From Caenorhabditis remanei (taxonomy: Eukaryota > Nematoda > Chromadorea > Rhabditida > Rhabditidae): 64,000 nt of DNA. Location of the stretch: assembly GCF_010183535.1 (NCBI RefSeq), contig NC_071333.1, positions 1,736,001 to 1,800,000 of the forward strand, given 5' to 3'. Below are positions 35,254-46,849 of the stretch, piece by piece (the first letter of the stretch is position 1; the number at the start of each line of letters is the position of its first letter). The translations under genes were made by a program, and so were the position numbers. The notes below the pieces were generated by a model. It did no database searches, was not told the origin of the DNA, and was given only the letters and a program-made list of their open reading frames with translations.

Positions 35254-35420
35254 TCAAATGTCATGAGATAAAAAGCAGTTGGTGAAAAAAAAACTACATT
35301 TTCTTTCGTAAATGAAACAAGCATTGCATAGAATTTCATTCTCCGATCTAACATTCCACCATTGACATGTTTCTGTGGCGAAACAGTTGGAACATTGTGT
35401 GGGAGAATCCTTACCTTCAA
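35254..35420 (-). pseudogene. MED-type GATA zinc-finger remnant, copy 2
   Basis: The minus strand keeps the finger: CSNCFATETCQWWNVRSENE then ILCNACFIYERK, so all four cysteines and the 18-residue loop survive. The basic arm KYKKTRPVTA is replaced by unrelated CSFFFTNCF, and the N-terminal half is absent. It lies just 3' of F-box pseudogene I, as copy 3 lies 3' of K. Confidence 0.65.
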
Positions 35421-35820
35421 TACCCCTAGATTCTGTTTGTAAACGCTCTAGTAATTTTCTTAAGTTTGTGCGCGGAAAATGCAATTTTAGGGAAAAACAA
35501 GGACAAGTGCAAAGTGATGAAACGTTTGTTTACCTGTTATCAGATTCAATAGTTTCACCAGGGTCCTAATCAGACGCGTTGGGCTAGACTGTGCAGCAGC
35601 GATGAGTTTCTCTAGTCAGAATTCAACCAATTTTTCTTACCTGAAGTTGCAATTACTTTTTGAAGTTATCATTTGCTTCTTTAGTCACATTTTAAAATAT
35701 TTACTTTACTCAAAAACTCAAAAATGGTTTAGTCAGTGAATATAGACAATGAGCCAATAGGAACCAAATTATACATAATGACATGAAAATAATCAGAGGT
35801 AAGATAGCGTTGTAAAATAA

Positions 35821-36857
35821 TTAGGAAATGCGAAAATAAACAACGTTTTCTTGATCATCCCGTTCAATTGAGATCAATCCGGCAGTTCCGTCTCTTCGAA
35901 AGATATAATAGACTTCTTTGTTCTGTTCGTTTACATTAACCTCATCCAATAGCATCCCTTGATATTGCAAACCTTTCAATATAGTTTCCTTAGTTACAAT
36001 TTGATTATTGACAAATCTGAAACGTGCGTTTTCCATTCTCGGGTTCGACCCTTCGATCCAATGTTTGAGAAATTGATTGACCATTTTATTAGTAAGATTT
36101 GGAGATCGAATTGAGATTTCCTTACTATTCATTAATAAAAGATCATCCAATCCAATTTTCAATGACATATCTTTGTATCCAAGAACCAATGCATCCAAAT
36201 TTTGAATCAGAATGTTTCGGTAGCAACTGGGATCATTGAAACTTGGACAGAAAACAGTGACACATCTAGCCGATTGGAAATGTCTTATTGCCAACTGTGC
36301 ACACTCCAAACTACAAAGTTCGTTAAAAAATAGCGTGTCTATATCGATTTTTCCAAATACATTCTTCAACGAAATCCAATCAAACTGACATGCTTCATTC
36401 TCGAATAAGAGGAACTCAATTTTGTCAATAGAGAAAATATATTGAGCATGGTCTACCCATTCGCGAACGCTACGGCCTGGGTTCTGATATTTCATCAAGT
36501 TCTGTTGATTGACCATGTCACGCACCGATGTCACACACACTTGAGCCGGCATGTAAACCGGAATCGGTTTGCGGCCAGCGTTCTCCTCTCCCGGATAGAA
36601 ACTCCAAACCATGGATGAAGGACTATCATCATCTGTATCGAATAGGATTCTGATAATATCCTCAACCTGACACTCAAATTTAGGGATTTGACAACTTCCT
36701 TAGTCTTGTTAGACGCAAGTGAGAATAAAACTCTGAAAAAGATTCTCAAGTCATATTAATTATAATAAAAAGCTTACATTTCAGTATACTTCATGCATCC
36801 AATCACAAGTACTAGTGCCTTATCTGGCAAACTGAGTAGAGGGAAAGCGGTTGTCAT
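35821..36857 (-). pseudogene. F-box/FBA_2 pseudogene I with a 16 bp net deletion
   Basis: Exons 36857-36778 (MTTAFPLLSLPDKALVLVIG) and 36732-35821. After SLASNKTKEVVKSLNLSV the frame breaks. Against F and K, 19 bp (the codons for the KHVSVT stretch) are replaced by 3 bp near 36663-36667, a net loss of 16 bp. The original frame reopens at MVWSFYPGEENAG and runs intact to the stop (NPGRSVREWVDHAQYIFS, IGLDDLLLMNSK, FLKHWIEGSNPRMEN). A product from the Met at 36612 would lack the F-box. It is otherwise close to F and K, so the lesion is young. Confidence 0.8.
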
Positions 36858-38208
36858 TGTAGTGCATAAAAGAAAAATAGCGAATAATCAATATGCAGTG
36901 GAAACAATGACCTGGTTGGACAGGTAGACAGGAAGTATGGGAAAGAGGGAAGATAGAAAACAACGCGTCAATATACGCGAATGACACCAATCGTGGCGAG
37001 ACCAAAGCTGTGTACAAATGCGCCCTATTGAGAATTCGATTTTTTCTGCGACGGAAAAACGTTTTCAGCTGAAATTGAAGCCATTTGCAGTTAGTTTTTT
37101 TAACAACAAAAATGTAAAATACAAAATAAAAAATTAGCTTTCTTTTGAGTGGTTTAGGAGAAAATTTAATAGTTCTTAATCCGTATTTTATGAATGGAAA
37201 ACAGCACAAAAGCGGTTTGTTATCCGTTTTCACATTTAACCGATAATTGGCAAATTTAGAGTGAAAACGTTGAGATATTTTTCATTCTCTATAAAAGGTC
37301 ATTTCTAATAGTGAAGTGGCAACAAAGGAAAGTGGTGAATGCGGATTTTATCACAGTCCGTAAGAACAAAAAACAAACATTCTTAGAATCTATGGGTACT
37401 TATTGCCATAAAAGCTGAAAAAAATGTTGTCATTAGCTCTCAGCAAGTGCTGACTCAAACCGGACGAGCTTGTTTCAGACACACTTTCAGCCCAACGTTT
37501 AAGAGTAATGAGAATAAAAATTGTCATCACTTTTATCTTTCCAGGAGCACAGTTAGTGACATAAGAGGCGACGTGTTCCAAATTTTTGTGAAACTAGTTA
37601 TGTTCAAAACTTCTACTGTGATAACCAAGATATATGTTATAATTAAAGTCAGCTAAGGTTTCGATTACCTTCAGTGTTGTACTGTAGTTGTCAATAAAAC
37701 GTACTGTACTTACCGATCAGGAATACTGTACAGATTAGATGGACTGAACCCGAAGATATTTTTGGAACAGTGCTTTTTCTGCCGAAAAATGTCTTTCGCA
37801 ACCTCTTGACGCTCTTTTGCTGACGGTGTTTGCGGATACCACAAAAAGACCTTTAATTGATCACGCTGCAAAGATAGTTGCAATCAGATTTCTAATAATT
37901 CCTCGAGAATAAAATATTTACTCCTCTTTGCAGATACAAATTCTCATGATTTGCAGTGAGTAATTAACAGTTTTCTGAGAAATTCTATCAAAAAACTTTC
38001 ATTTCGAATGAATATCTTTGATTAATCACTACATATAACTTTTTTAGTCAGAAACTTCTCTTCGCAGCTTTTTGATCCCGTCAATAAAAAACGTTTCTAG
38101 AAATTTCTGAAAAATGAAAATCTGCAAAAAATACGACATCAAACCTTCTTTAATGGGTAAAAATTATTCGAAACATATCGACTTTTTTATATGAATCAAC
38201 TCAGAATT
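36858..38208. other. Spacer between I and J
   Basis: 36858-37230 repeats the 5' flank of F (31.9-32.3 kb). 37400-37600 has flank of the MED/F-box module. 37905-38010 resembles 28.34-28.44 kb. 38160-38210 is the start of J's conserved upstream block, cut by the element that follows. No gene is supported. Confidence 0.45.
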
Positions 38209-38212
38209 TTAA

Positions 38213-39988
38213 GAGGCGTTGTCTGTAAGATGAGGATTCCTCTTGGCACAGTTGCAAAAAGTTGCTTCAATCCGAACTCTTTTCACAGCATATGTACCCC
38301 TATGGTAGTGATTTACAAAGAACATGTTACCAGTCCTCTATGACGTCATCATAGGAAAATATGCCCAATAATCGACTTTTCACCCAAAAATTCATAAAAA
38401 TTTCAATTTTTCAAATAACTTTAGGAAACTTTTGCAACATGTTAGGAGTGTTTTTGACTACCTCCACACAAATTTCCAGCCCTCCAGACACCCTAGAAAC
38501 CGTTCAGATAAATTTCATTTTCATGTTTTTTTGACTTTTCTCGAAAATTCCCTTTAGAAATCCTCAAATTTCAAATCGTATACGTATTCCCCGCAAAAAG
38601 TTCTATCAGGTCCAATTGAAAACAATAAAAAGTAGGCGGACCATTTTGAGATATTTCGATTTTTTCAAAATCACATAAGGGTCCCCCCTTATGAAAATTT
38701 TAATTTTGACAAAAAAATCAAAAAAAAAATTCCTCCGAAAGTAATCAGAATATTTATAAAACACTAAAAATAAGTCAATCCCAGAATATAAAATCTCAGA
38801 AATGTGTTTGAACGGATTCCGTTGTTTTTGTTCATCCAATTTTTTCCCATTTTTTGACGTTTTCATCAATAATTTGTACAGAAGTCCTCAAATCTTAAAA
38901 GATATCCTAATTCCTCGCAAAAAGTTCTATTCGGTCCAATTAAAAGCATTGAAAAACAGGCGGACCATTTTGAGATTTTTTCATTTATTTCGAAAATCAC
39001 ATAAGGGTCCCCCCTTATGAAAGAAAATTTTTATCGAAAAAATAATTTGACTCTTTTTTGATGCACAAACGTTCAAAATATAAAAAAATGGTTTTTGATT
39101 ATTTATCAATGTTCTCAACGTTTGTGCATCAAAAAAGAGTCGAATTATTTTTTCGATAAAAATTTTCTTTCATAAGGGGGGACCCTTATGTAATTTTCAA
39201 AATAAATGGAAAAATCTCAAAATGGTCCGCCTGTTTTTCAATGCTTTAACTCGGACCTAATAGAACTTTTTGCAAAAAATTGGGGTATTCCTTAACATTT
39301 GAGAACTTCTGTACAAATTATTGATGAAAACGTCAAAAAATGGGAAAAAATTGGATGAACAAAAAAACGGAATCCGTTCAAACACATTTCTGAGATTTTA
39401 TATTTTGGGGATTGGCTTATTTTTAGGGTTTTATCAATATTCTGATCATTTTCGGAGAAAATTTTTTTTTGATTTTTTTGTCAAAATTAAAATTTTCATA
39501 AGGGGGGACCCTTATGTGATTTTTGAAAAAATCGAAATATCTCAAAATGGTCCGCCTACTTTTTATGGTTTTCAATTGGATCTGATAGAACTTTTTGCGG
39601 TACACACGCATACGATTTGAAATTTAAGGATTTCTAGAGGGAATTTCCGAGAAAAGTTGAAAAAACATGAAAATGAAATTTAATTGAACGGTTTCTGGGG
39701 TGTCTGGGGGACTGGAAATTTGTGTGGAGGTAGTCAAAAACACTCCTAACATGTTGCAAAAGTTTCCTAAAGTTATTTGAAAAATTGAAATTTTTATGAA
39801 TTTTTGGGTGAAAAGTCGATTATTGGGCATATTTTCCTATGATGACGTCATAGGGGACTGATGACATGTTTTTTGTAAATCACTACCATAGGGGTACATA
39901 TGCTGTGAAAAGAGTTCGGATTGAAGCAACTTTTTGCAACTGTGCCAAGGCCCAACACAAACATTCTCACTCTTACAGATAGTGCCTC
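38213..39988. mobile_element. 1.78 kb palindromic TTAA-flanked fold-back element
   Basis: TTAA flanks both ends (38209-38212 and 39989-39992). The termini are inverted: GAGGCGTTGTCTGTAAGA on the left, GAGGCACTATCTGTAAGA as the reverse complement of the right. Almost the whole element is one inverted repeat centred near 39095, where TTGATGCACAAACGTT pairs with AACGTTTGTGCATCAA. Each arm is about 870 bp and contains an internal diverged tandem repeat carrying GGCGGACCATTTTGAG and ACATAAGGGTCCCCCCTTAT. No transposase frame, so it is non-autonomous, like the palindromic TTAA families known from C. elegans. It splits the conserved upstream block of gene J. Confidence 0.85.
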
Positions 39989-40241
39989 TTAAGGGAAAGA
40001 AAAAATCCTCTTGACGGTAGGTCTGAAAATCAGTCTGAAACAAGCTACAGCTTCTCAAAGTACCCACACACACGATTCCTTCATATTTGTTTGTTTACGT
40101 TTCCCGCGCATCCACCACCGGCCATTCTTCCCAGGTCACTTCCTGTTCGACGATTGGTGGGGTCATTGTGTCCCCTGCATTTCTATCGATTTTCCGCCTC
40201 TTAACCGGCGCACCCTTGCCATTCTTCTCATTTCCACCACC
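39989..40241 (+). promoter_or_regulatory. Proximal upstream block of gene J
   Basis: The block resumes right after the TTAA with GGGAAAGAAAAAATCCTCTT and continues to CGCATCCACCACCGGCCATT and 'gtcattgtgtcccctgcat'. Confidence 0.55.
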
Positions 40242-41301
40242 ATGTCGAGTGATTTTCCTCTTCTCCGTCTTCCAGAGAAGGCATTAAACCTTGTTATTCA
40301 ATGTATGGAGTATATTGAAATGTAAGTTTTTATCAGAAGTTGTCTTTAAAAAAATTCTGTTTTTCAGTGTCGGATTCTCACTTGCCTCCAACAAAACTAA
40401 AGAAACCGTCAAGTCTCTAAACTTGCAAATCACAACATTGTTCTTAACAACCGAAGAGATCATCAAAGTTCATGTCCGAGGTCCGTCCCGCATGTTTTGG
40501 AATTTTTATCCGGGAGAGGAGAACGCTGGCAACGAACCTTTTCCAGTTTATATGCCTGCTTGTGTGACAGCGCGCCGTGGCCTCACTCCGGAAATCTTGA
40601 AATATCTGAACCCAGGATACAGCATTCAAAAATGGATAGACACTGTTCAATATATATTTTCTCATCCGGTAATCGACTACCTTATATTCAAGAGGGAAAT
40701 ATGTAAATTCGATATGAGCTCTCTGATGGAAACAATTGGAACAGCTAAAGTGAAGGCGTTCTTTTTTTATGATCAATGTCGTGTAGAGTGTGCAAAAATG
40801 GCGGTGAGCCAGTTTCCAGGCATATCACGCATGTACGCCAAGAGTCAAAATATGGTGGAGACCAGCCGTTACACGGATGTTTTGATGCAAAATTTGGATG
40901 TGTTGAGTCTGGGACACGACGGTGTGATCATGCGCATGGAATTCGACAATCTTCTATTGATTAATAGTAAAGAAATAACAATTCGTTCGCGGGACATAAA
41001 AGATAAAATGATCAATCAATTTTTGAAACATTGGATTGGAGGATCGAATCCTAGAATGGAATTCACAGTGTTGCTTTTTCCTGCTGTACGAATTCTCGAT
41101 ATAAATGCTATTTTGAGAGGATTGAATTTTCATGAAGCACCATTGGATCAAGTCAGACTTTTCACAAAACCGGCTACACAAGAGAGAGTGGAGATCGTGG
41201 GTGGTTATGATATCCGTCGTGTGAACGGAAGTGTTGGGACACTCAAAATTGAACAACGTGCTGATGGAAGAGGAGCTGTTATATTTTGTGTATGGAATTG
41301 A
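40242..41301 (+). CDS. F-box/FBA_2 protein (gene J)
   Basis: Exons 40242-40321 and 40368-41301, 337 residues, intact. F-box FPLLRLPEKALNLVIQ plus VGFSLASNKTKETVKSL. Carries the E/H-type NPGYSIQKWIDTVQYIFS and the FBA_2 core FDNLLLINSKEI, QFLKHWIGGSNPRMEF, and ends FCVWN. It has an FWNFYPGEENAGNEPFPVY segment that agrees with L rather than with E/H, suggesting mosaic exchange. The conserved 5' block is cut about 250 bp upstream by the palindromic element, so its expression may differ from that of the sister genes. An SCF receptor by family. Confidence 0.88.
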
Positions 41302-42069
41302 TTATTATTGACTATATTGTTTTATTTCCCTGCAGCTTTCTCTTAATTTTATTTTTTTGCTGGTCTTCAATGTGTTCTTTTTTTCAATTTGAATAGTTGA
41401 TTTTTCCGTTTTTGAAAAGAAGTAAATGGTTTTTAAACGTGATTGTGTTGAATCAATGTAATACATTGTAGAGCTCATCTGCCTTGCTACATATTCTACG
41501 ATCGATCTTATTGTTACAAATTGTTTTTAGTTAACACGTTGTTATCCCTTCTGAAAGCCATTCACCGTTTAATAACGTCCTTTTGTGCAAATCTTCACTT
41601 TTATCTAATTTTTGTGCGAGACTCTCCTTAAACTTCTCAAAAAAAGGAATATTTGAAGACAAGAAGTTCTTTGCCGATTTCCCTAGTTATTAAAAACAAG
41701 AAACGGCTTTACTATTCTGCGAATCTGACTGAAAGGTTTACTATTTTCGAGAAATCTGCAAAAAGTATAATCCAATAAGGTAAAAATTCAAAAACTAGTT
41801 TACTTTGCTATTTTCTGAAAAAATAGTACGTCCCGGTTTTTTTTTGTAAAAACACTCCTGGAATCACAAAACACAAATCAAATGTTATGAGATAAAAAGC
41901 AGTTGGTGAAAAGAACACATAAAAAGAAGATTAGAAAATTCGGTTTCAATTGTTCTACCCGTTCATCGATTGAGCAAAGAACTTTTTTACCGCGAGATCC
42001 GAACATCCTCTTTATCTTTCCATTAATCAAAGACAAATAAAAAATTTTCCATTCGATTTACTTTGTCTT

Positions 42070-42528
42070 TCAACTCGTCCAATGACGGAAACCAAGAAAA
42101 AGCCATGACTGCATCAACGACAACACATCACTGATAAATGGGAGAGTACCAGCTAGAGAGGGTGCTAACGAATTTTCAGAGAAAGGAACACGGCCAGAAC
42201 TTAGAACATATTCGAGGAATTGAACGAAGCAAATGATGGTGCTGATTAGACTAAAGTTGAATTCTACTTTGCTCCGGTGTTGGAATTTGATGGATCGGAT
42301 TATTGTTAGACTGGTGATATTGATACCAAATGAGATAATAGTGATAGCGATCATGGCGGGAAAGAGGAAGAAGAAGTTGTCGTGGATCGGTTGGTAAAAA
42401 TGACAAATAAAAGTAGGCGAGACATCGAAGATGGTCGCTTTCGCGATACGCGGCAACAAATACAAACTCAATTGGAGCCAGAAAAAGGGAAAGAAAGAGA
42501 GGGTCGACAAAGTAGGTTTTCTGCGCAC
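42070..42528 (-). pseudogene. Truncated serpentine chemoreceptor, SRV/SRG-like, copy 2
   Basis: An open minus frame of 152 codons covers helices 4 to 7: SFFPFFWLQLSLYLLPRIAK, then IAITIISFGIN, KFQHRSKVEFN, ISTIICFVQFLEYV, and LPFISDVLSLMQSWLFLGFR. The early helices are not present upstream. More complete than copy 1 at 30.1 kb, which lacks the final helix. Type Srv within the Srg superfamily is my best guess. Seven-helix receptors need the missing half, so it is treated as a fragment. Confidence 0.6.
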
Positions 42529-42589
42529 TCTGTTCTTTTCTCCTGTTTGACTGAACAGCTTTAAAAATTTAACTTTTTAGATCGCTTAC

Positions 42590-43040
42590 AAAAGATCAAA
42601 ACATATAAACTTTTTTATATGAATCGACTCAAAATTTTTGACAAAGAAGGCTTGAAGTGCTGAACAAAGGAAGATCGTCAAAAATATCATTTTAACCCTG
42701 CTCGCGGTACCATAAAGATAATGCTAGCCAAAACCGCAGGCATTTATATTTTTTCTATATAAATGGAATCAAAAAACGGATGGTGACAAAAACAATAAGC
42801 AACTATCTAAAATATTGAAAAACGGCAAAACGGATCAGCCAGTGCAAATTTAATGACGTGATTTGTTAATAAGAGTCTCGCACAAAAATTCGATAACAGT
42901 GAAGATTTGCGCAGGATGACGTAGTATTCAAATTGGAAATGCACACAATGAAGATAGACGGAAATAGAAAAAAACATCAGGAAAATGAAATTGCATAAAT
43001 TCTGTTGAAATTAATACCATACACATCGCAGGCATCATTG
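42590..43040. other. Rearranged module debris
   Basis: 42600-42650 is a lone copy of the distal F-box upstream block (TTTTATATGAATCGACTCAA). 42860-42920 is an inverted piece of the 34.7/41.6 kb spacer (GAGTCTCGCACAAAAATT). No gene. Confidence 0.45.
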
Positions 43041-43046
43041 AGAAAA

Positions 43047-43266
43047 GTCAAGTAGCAGTGGTATTAGATCCTGAGGAGGTACTTGTACTTGGCATGGAAG
43101 TTGGTGCGAATTACGATTCTGTAGACGGCTGATAATAGTGTAATCCATTTTGATAACAGTAAGTTATCCAGTTCCAGTAGTCAATGTGAGAGTAGTAGTC
43201 AGAGTGCGTGGGTGTAGCGGAATAATCAACATTAAATGTTGGGAGTTAGTAACAGAGAAACTCCAT
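43047..43266 (-). pseudogene. N-terminal half of a MED-type GATA gene, copy 3
   Basis: Starts at an ATG at 43266 and follows the 26.4 kb gene (FNVDYSATP, YWNWITYCYQN, STSTSSGSN), but has a stop at codon 7 and others later. It ends before any finger. Upstream it keeps a TATA box (TATATAAAG on minus, 43308-43316) and one SKN-1-type ATTGTCAT at 43399-43406. Confidence 0.6.
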
Positions 43267-43529
43267 AGTCAAAAGAAGAAATGGGTTAAGAAGCTAGTAC
43301 CCTGGCTCTTTATATACCATTCACCATGAGAATAAACAGTGGACATCTTCACATATTCATTTATCTGATAATGCTAACAATTTTTTTTGTAATTGAGAAT
43401 TGTCATCGTTTTAATTTTCCACGGAGCAAAATTGAGCTCACCGCAGGATTCCTACTAACTTTGATTCTCGAAGACTTCAAATTTTCCTCACAGTAAATAT
43501 TTCATCCAAAATTATAAAAATTGAAAAGG

Positions 43530-43670
43530 CAAGTCAGAATTTCTTTGTCGAAGAGATTTTTTACTCCTATGTTTCTCCATCGCGATTACTGGGCAAGTTT
43601 TCTCATACTTCCTTTGGTAAAGGAAACAAGCATTGCACAGAATTCCATTCTCCGATCGAACATTCCTCCA
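43530..43670 (-). pseudogene. C-terminal half of a MED-type zinc finger, copy 4
   Basis: The minus strand reads WRNVRSENGILCNACFLYQR then KYEKTCPVIAMEKH. So the second Cys pair and basic arm are present, but the first CxxC pair is lost. On the minus strand it precedes the N-terminal half of copy 3, so the two halves come from different gene copies or the locus is rearranged. Confidence 0.6.
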
Positions 43671-44302
43671 TTAACATGTTTTCAAATGAAAAGGTAATTT
43701 CTTTATTTCATAGAATTTTTCCGGTTTAATGGTAGTTGTCGATGTTGCCAAACAAATTTCCGAAACTTGTGGTGTGCACTTACCGCGTTTTCGAATTGAA
43801 GAGATTTTGTGGTGCCGCCCGTCCCTAGCCGCAAAGCCTCTACCAGAGTCATAGATGAAATTTGTTCCCGCTTTAAAAAATTTAAAGAATTAAAAAATTT
43901 AATACCCATAGATTCTGTTTGTAAACGCTCTAATAATTTTTTTCAGTTTGTGCGCGGGAAATGCAATTTTAGGGAAGAACAAGGACAAGTGCAAAGTGAT
44001 GAAACGTTTGTTTACCTGTTATCAGATTCAATAGTTTCACCAGGGTCCTAATCAGACGCGTTGGGCTAGACTGTGCAGCAGCAATGAGTTTCTCTAGTCA
44101 GAATTCAACAAATTTTTCCTACCTGAAATTGCAATCATTTTTTGAAATTATCATTTGCTTCTTTAGTCACATTTTAAAATATTTACTTTACTCAAAAACT
44201 CAAAAATGGTTTAGTCAGTGAATATAGACAATGAGCCAATAGGAACCAAATTATACATAATGACATGAAAATAATCAGAGGTAAGATAGCGTTGTAAAAT
44301 AA

Positions 44303-45355
44303 TTAGAAAATGCGAAAATGAACAACGTTTTCTTGATCATCCCGTTCAATTGAGATCAATCCGGCAGTTCCGTCTCTTCGAAAGATATAATAGACTTCTT
44401 TGTTCTGTTCGTTTACATTAACCTCATCCAATAGCATCCCTTGATATTGCAAACCTTTCAATATAGTTTCCTTAGTTACAATTTGATTATTGACAAAATT
44501 GAAATGTGCCTTTTCCATTCTCGGGTTCGACCCTTCGATCCAATGTTTGAGAAATTGATTGATCATTTTATCCGTCAGAGTTTCAGATTGAATTGAGATT
44601 TTCTTACTATTCATCAATAAAAGATCATCCAATCCAATTTTCAATGACATATCTTCGTATCCAAGAACCAATGCATCAAAATTTTGAATCAGAATGTTAC
44701 GGTAGCCACTGGGATCATTGAAACTCGAACAGAAAGCAGTGACACATCTAGCCGATGAGAAATGTCTCACTGCCAACTGTGCACACTTCAAACTACAAAG
44801 TTCGTTGAAAACGAGCATGCTTATATCGATTTTTCCAAATACATTCTTCAACGAAATCCAATCAAACTGACATGTTTCATTCTTGAATGAAAGGCACCCA
44901 ATTTTGTCAATAGAGAAAATATATTGAGCATGGTCTACCCATTCGCGAATGCTACGGCCTGGGTTCTGATATTTCATCAAGTTCTGTTGAGTGACAATGT
45001 CACGCACCGATGCCACACTCACACAAGCCGGCATGTAAACCGGAATCGGTTCGTGGCCAGCGTTGTCCTCTCTCGGATAGAAACTCCAAACCATGGATGA
45101 AGGACTATCATCATCTGTATCGAATAGGATTCTGATAATATCCTTAATCGTAACACTGACATGTTTGACACTCAAATTTAGAGATTTGACAACTTCCTTA
45201 GTCTTGTTAGACGCAAGTGAGAATAAAACTCTGAAAAAGATTCTTAAGTCATATTAATAACGATAAAAAGCTTACATTTCAGTATACTTCATGCATCCAG
45301 CCACAAGTACCAATGCCTTATCTGGCAAACTGAGTAGAGGGAAAGCGGTGGTCAT
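44303..45355 (-). CDS. F-box/FBA_2 protein (gene K)
   Basis: Exons 45355-45276 and 45230-44303, 335 residues, intact. MTTAFPLLSLPDKALVLVAG begins the F-box and VLFSLASNKTKEVVKSL ends it. Middle: IPVYMPACVSVASVRD and NPGRSIREWVDHAQYIFS. FBA_2 core IGLDDLLLMNSKKI and NQFLKHWIEGSNPRMEK. Same length and exon sizes as F. The C-terminal 40 residues agree with I (LDEVNVNEQNKEVYYIFRRD), while the first part agrees with F (HVSVTI-KDI), so it may be an F/I mosaic. Its ATG is only 329 bp from the ATG of L on the other strand, so the two share a divergent upstream region. Confidence 0.88.
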
Positions 45356-45684
45356 GGTAGTGGATAGAAGAAAAATAGCGAATAATCAATATGCAGTGGA
45401 AACAATGACCTGGTTGGACAGGTAGACAGGAAGTATGGGAATGAGGGAAGATAGAAAATAACGCGTCAATATACGCGAATGACACCAATTGTGGCGAGAC
45501 CAAAGCGGTGTACAAATGCGCCCTCATATTTGTTTGTTTGCGTTTCCCGCGCGTCCACCACGGCCCATTGTTCCCAGGTCACTTCCTGTTCGACGATTGG
45601 TGGGGTCATTGTGTCCCCTGCAGTTCTATTGATTTTCCGCCTCCTAACCGGCGCACCCTTGCCATTGTTCTATTTTCCACCGTC
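45356..45684. promoter_or_regulatory. Shared divergent upstream region of K and L
   Basis: The left two thirds is the MTTAFPLL-type upstream block (minus), up to GTACAAATGCGCCCTC at about 45510. The right part is the plus-type block (CATATTTGTTTGTTTGCGTT, then the CACGGCCCATTGTTC form). The join is abrupt, which points to a recombination junction. Confidence 0.6.
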
Positions 45685-46741
45685 ATGTCGAGTCCTTTGC
45701 CTCTTCTCCGTCTTCCAGAGAAAGCATTAAACCTTGTGATTCAATGTATGGAGTATATTGAAATGTAAGTTTTTATCAGAAGTTGTCTTTAAACAATTTC
45801 TGTATTTCAGCGTCGGATTCTCACTCGTGTCGAACAAAACTAAAGAAACCGTCAAGGCACTCAACTTACAAATTACAACATTGTATTTGACAACCGAAGA
45901 GTTCATCAAAGTTCATGTCGAAAGTCCGTCCCGCATGTTTTGGAATTTTTATCCGGGAGAGGAGAACGCTGAACCCGAACCGATTCCAGTTTACATGCCG
46001 GCTCGTGTGACAGCGATGCGTGGCAACACTCGGGGAATCTTGGAATATCTGAACCCAGGATACAGCATTCAAAAATGGATAGACACTGTTCAATATATCT
46101 TTACTCATCCGGTAATCGACTTCCTTATCTTTAAGAGGGAAACATGCAAATTTGATATGAGTTCTCTGATGAAAACAATTGGAACAGCTACAGTGAAAAC
46201 GTTCTTGTTTTATGATCGATGTGGTGTAGAGAGCGCAAAGATGGCGGTGAGGCAATTTCCAAACACAAAAATTATGTTGGCAGTATGTCGAGATTTGGAG
46301 GAGCCCAGCCGTTACAAGGATATTTTGGTGCAAAATTGGGATGGATTGATTCTCGGACATAATGATGTGATTATGCACATGGAATTCGACGATCTTCTAT
46401 TGATGAATAGTAAAGAAATATCAATTCGTTCGCGGGACATAAAAGATAAAATGATCAATCAATTTTTGAAGCATTGGATTAGAGGATCGAATCCCAGAAT
46501 GGAAGTAATACAGTTGGATATTATTGATGGACGATTTCTCGATATAAATGCGATTTTGAAAGGATTGAATTTCCATGAATCACCATTGGATCAAGTCAGA
46601 CTTTTCACAAAACCGGCTACTGAAGAGACAATAGAGATCGTGGGTGGTTATGATATCCGTCGTGTGAACAGAAGTGTTGGGACATTCAAAATTGAACAAC
46701 GTGAGGAAGGAGGAGCTTTTACATTTTGTGTATGGAATTGA
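45685..46741 (+). CDS. F-box/FBA_2 protein (gene L)
   Basis: Exons 45685-45764 and 45811-46741 with a 46 bp intron, 336 residues, intact. F-box LPLLRLPEKALNLVIQ plus VGFSLVSNKTKETVKAL. Has IPVYMPARVTAMRGN, NPGYSIQKWIDTVQYIFTH, and the FBA_2 core FDDLLLMNSKEI and QFLKHWIRGSNPRMEV, ending FCVWN. It is the most diverged intact member of the E/H/J group: the segment FPNTKIMLAVCRDLEEPSRY agrees with M rather than with E/H/J. An SCF receptor by family, divergent partner of K. Confidence 0.88.
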
Positions 46742-46849
46742 TTATAATTGATTATATTGTTTTATTTTCCTGCAGCTTTTTCTTAATTTTATTATTTTGC
46801 TGGTCTTCAATTTGCTCTTTGCTTTTAAATTTGAATAGTTGATTTTTCC

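Noticed and set aside
36531..36612. Met at 36612 as the true start of gene I
   Set aside because: It would remove the F-box, and an intact first exon with good splice sites lies upstream.
38600..39620. Several 60-100 codon frames inside the palindromic element
   Set aside because: They are mirror images produced by the inverted repeat and have no domain.
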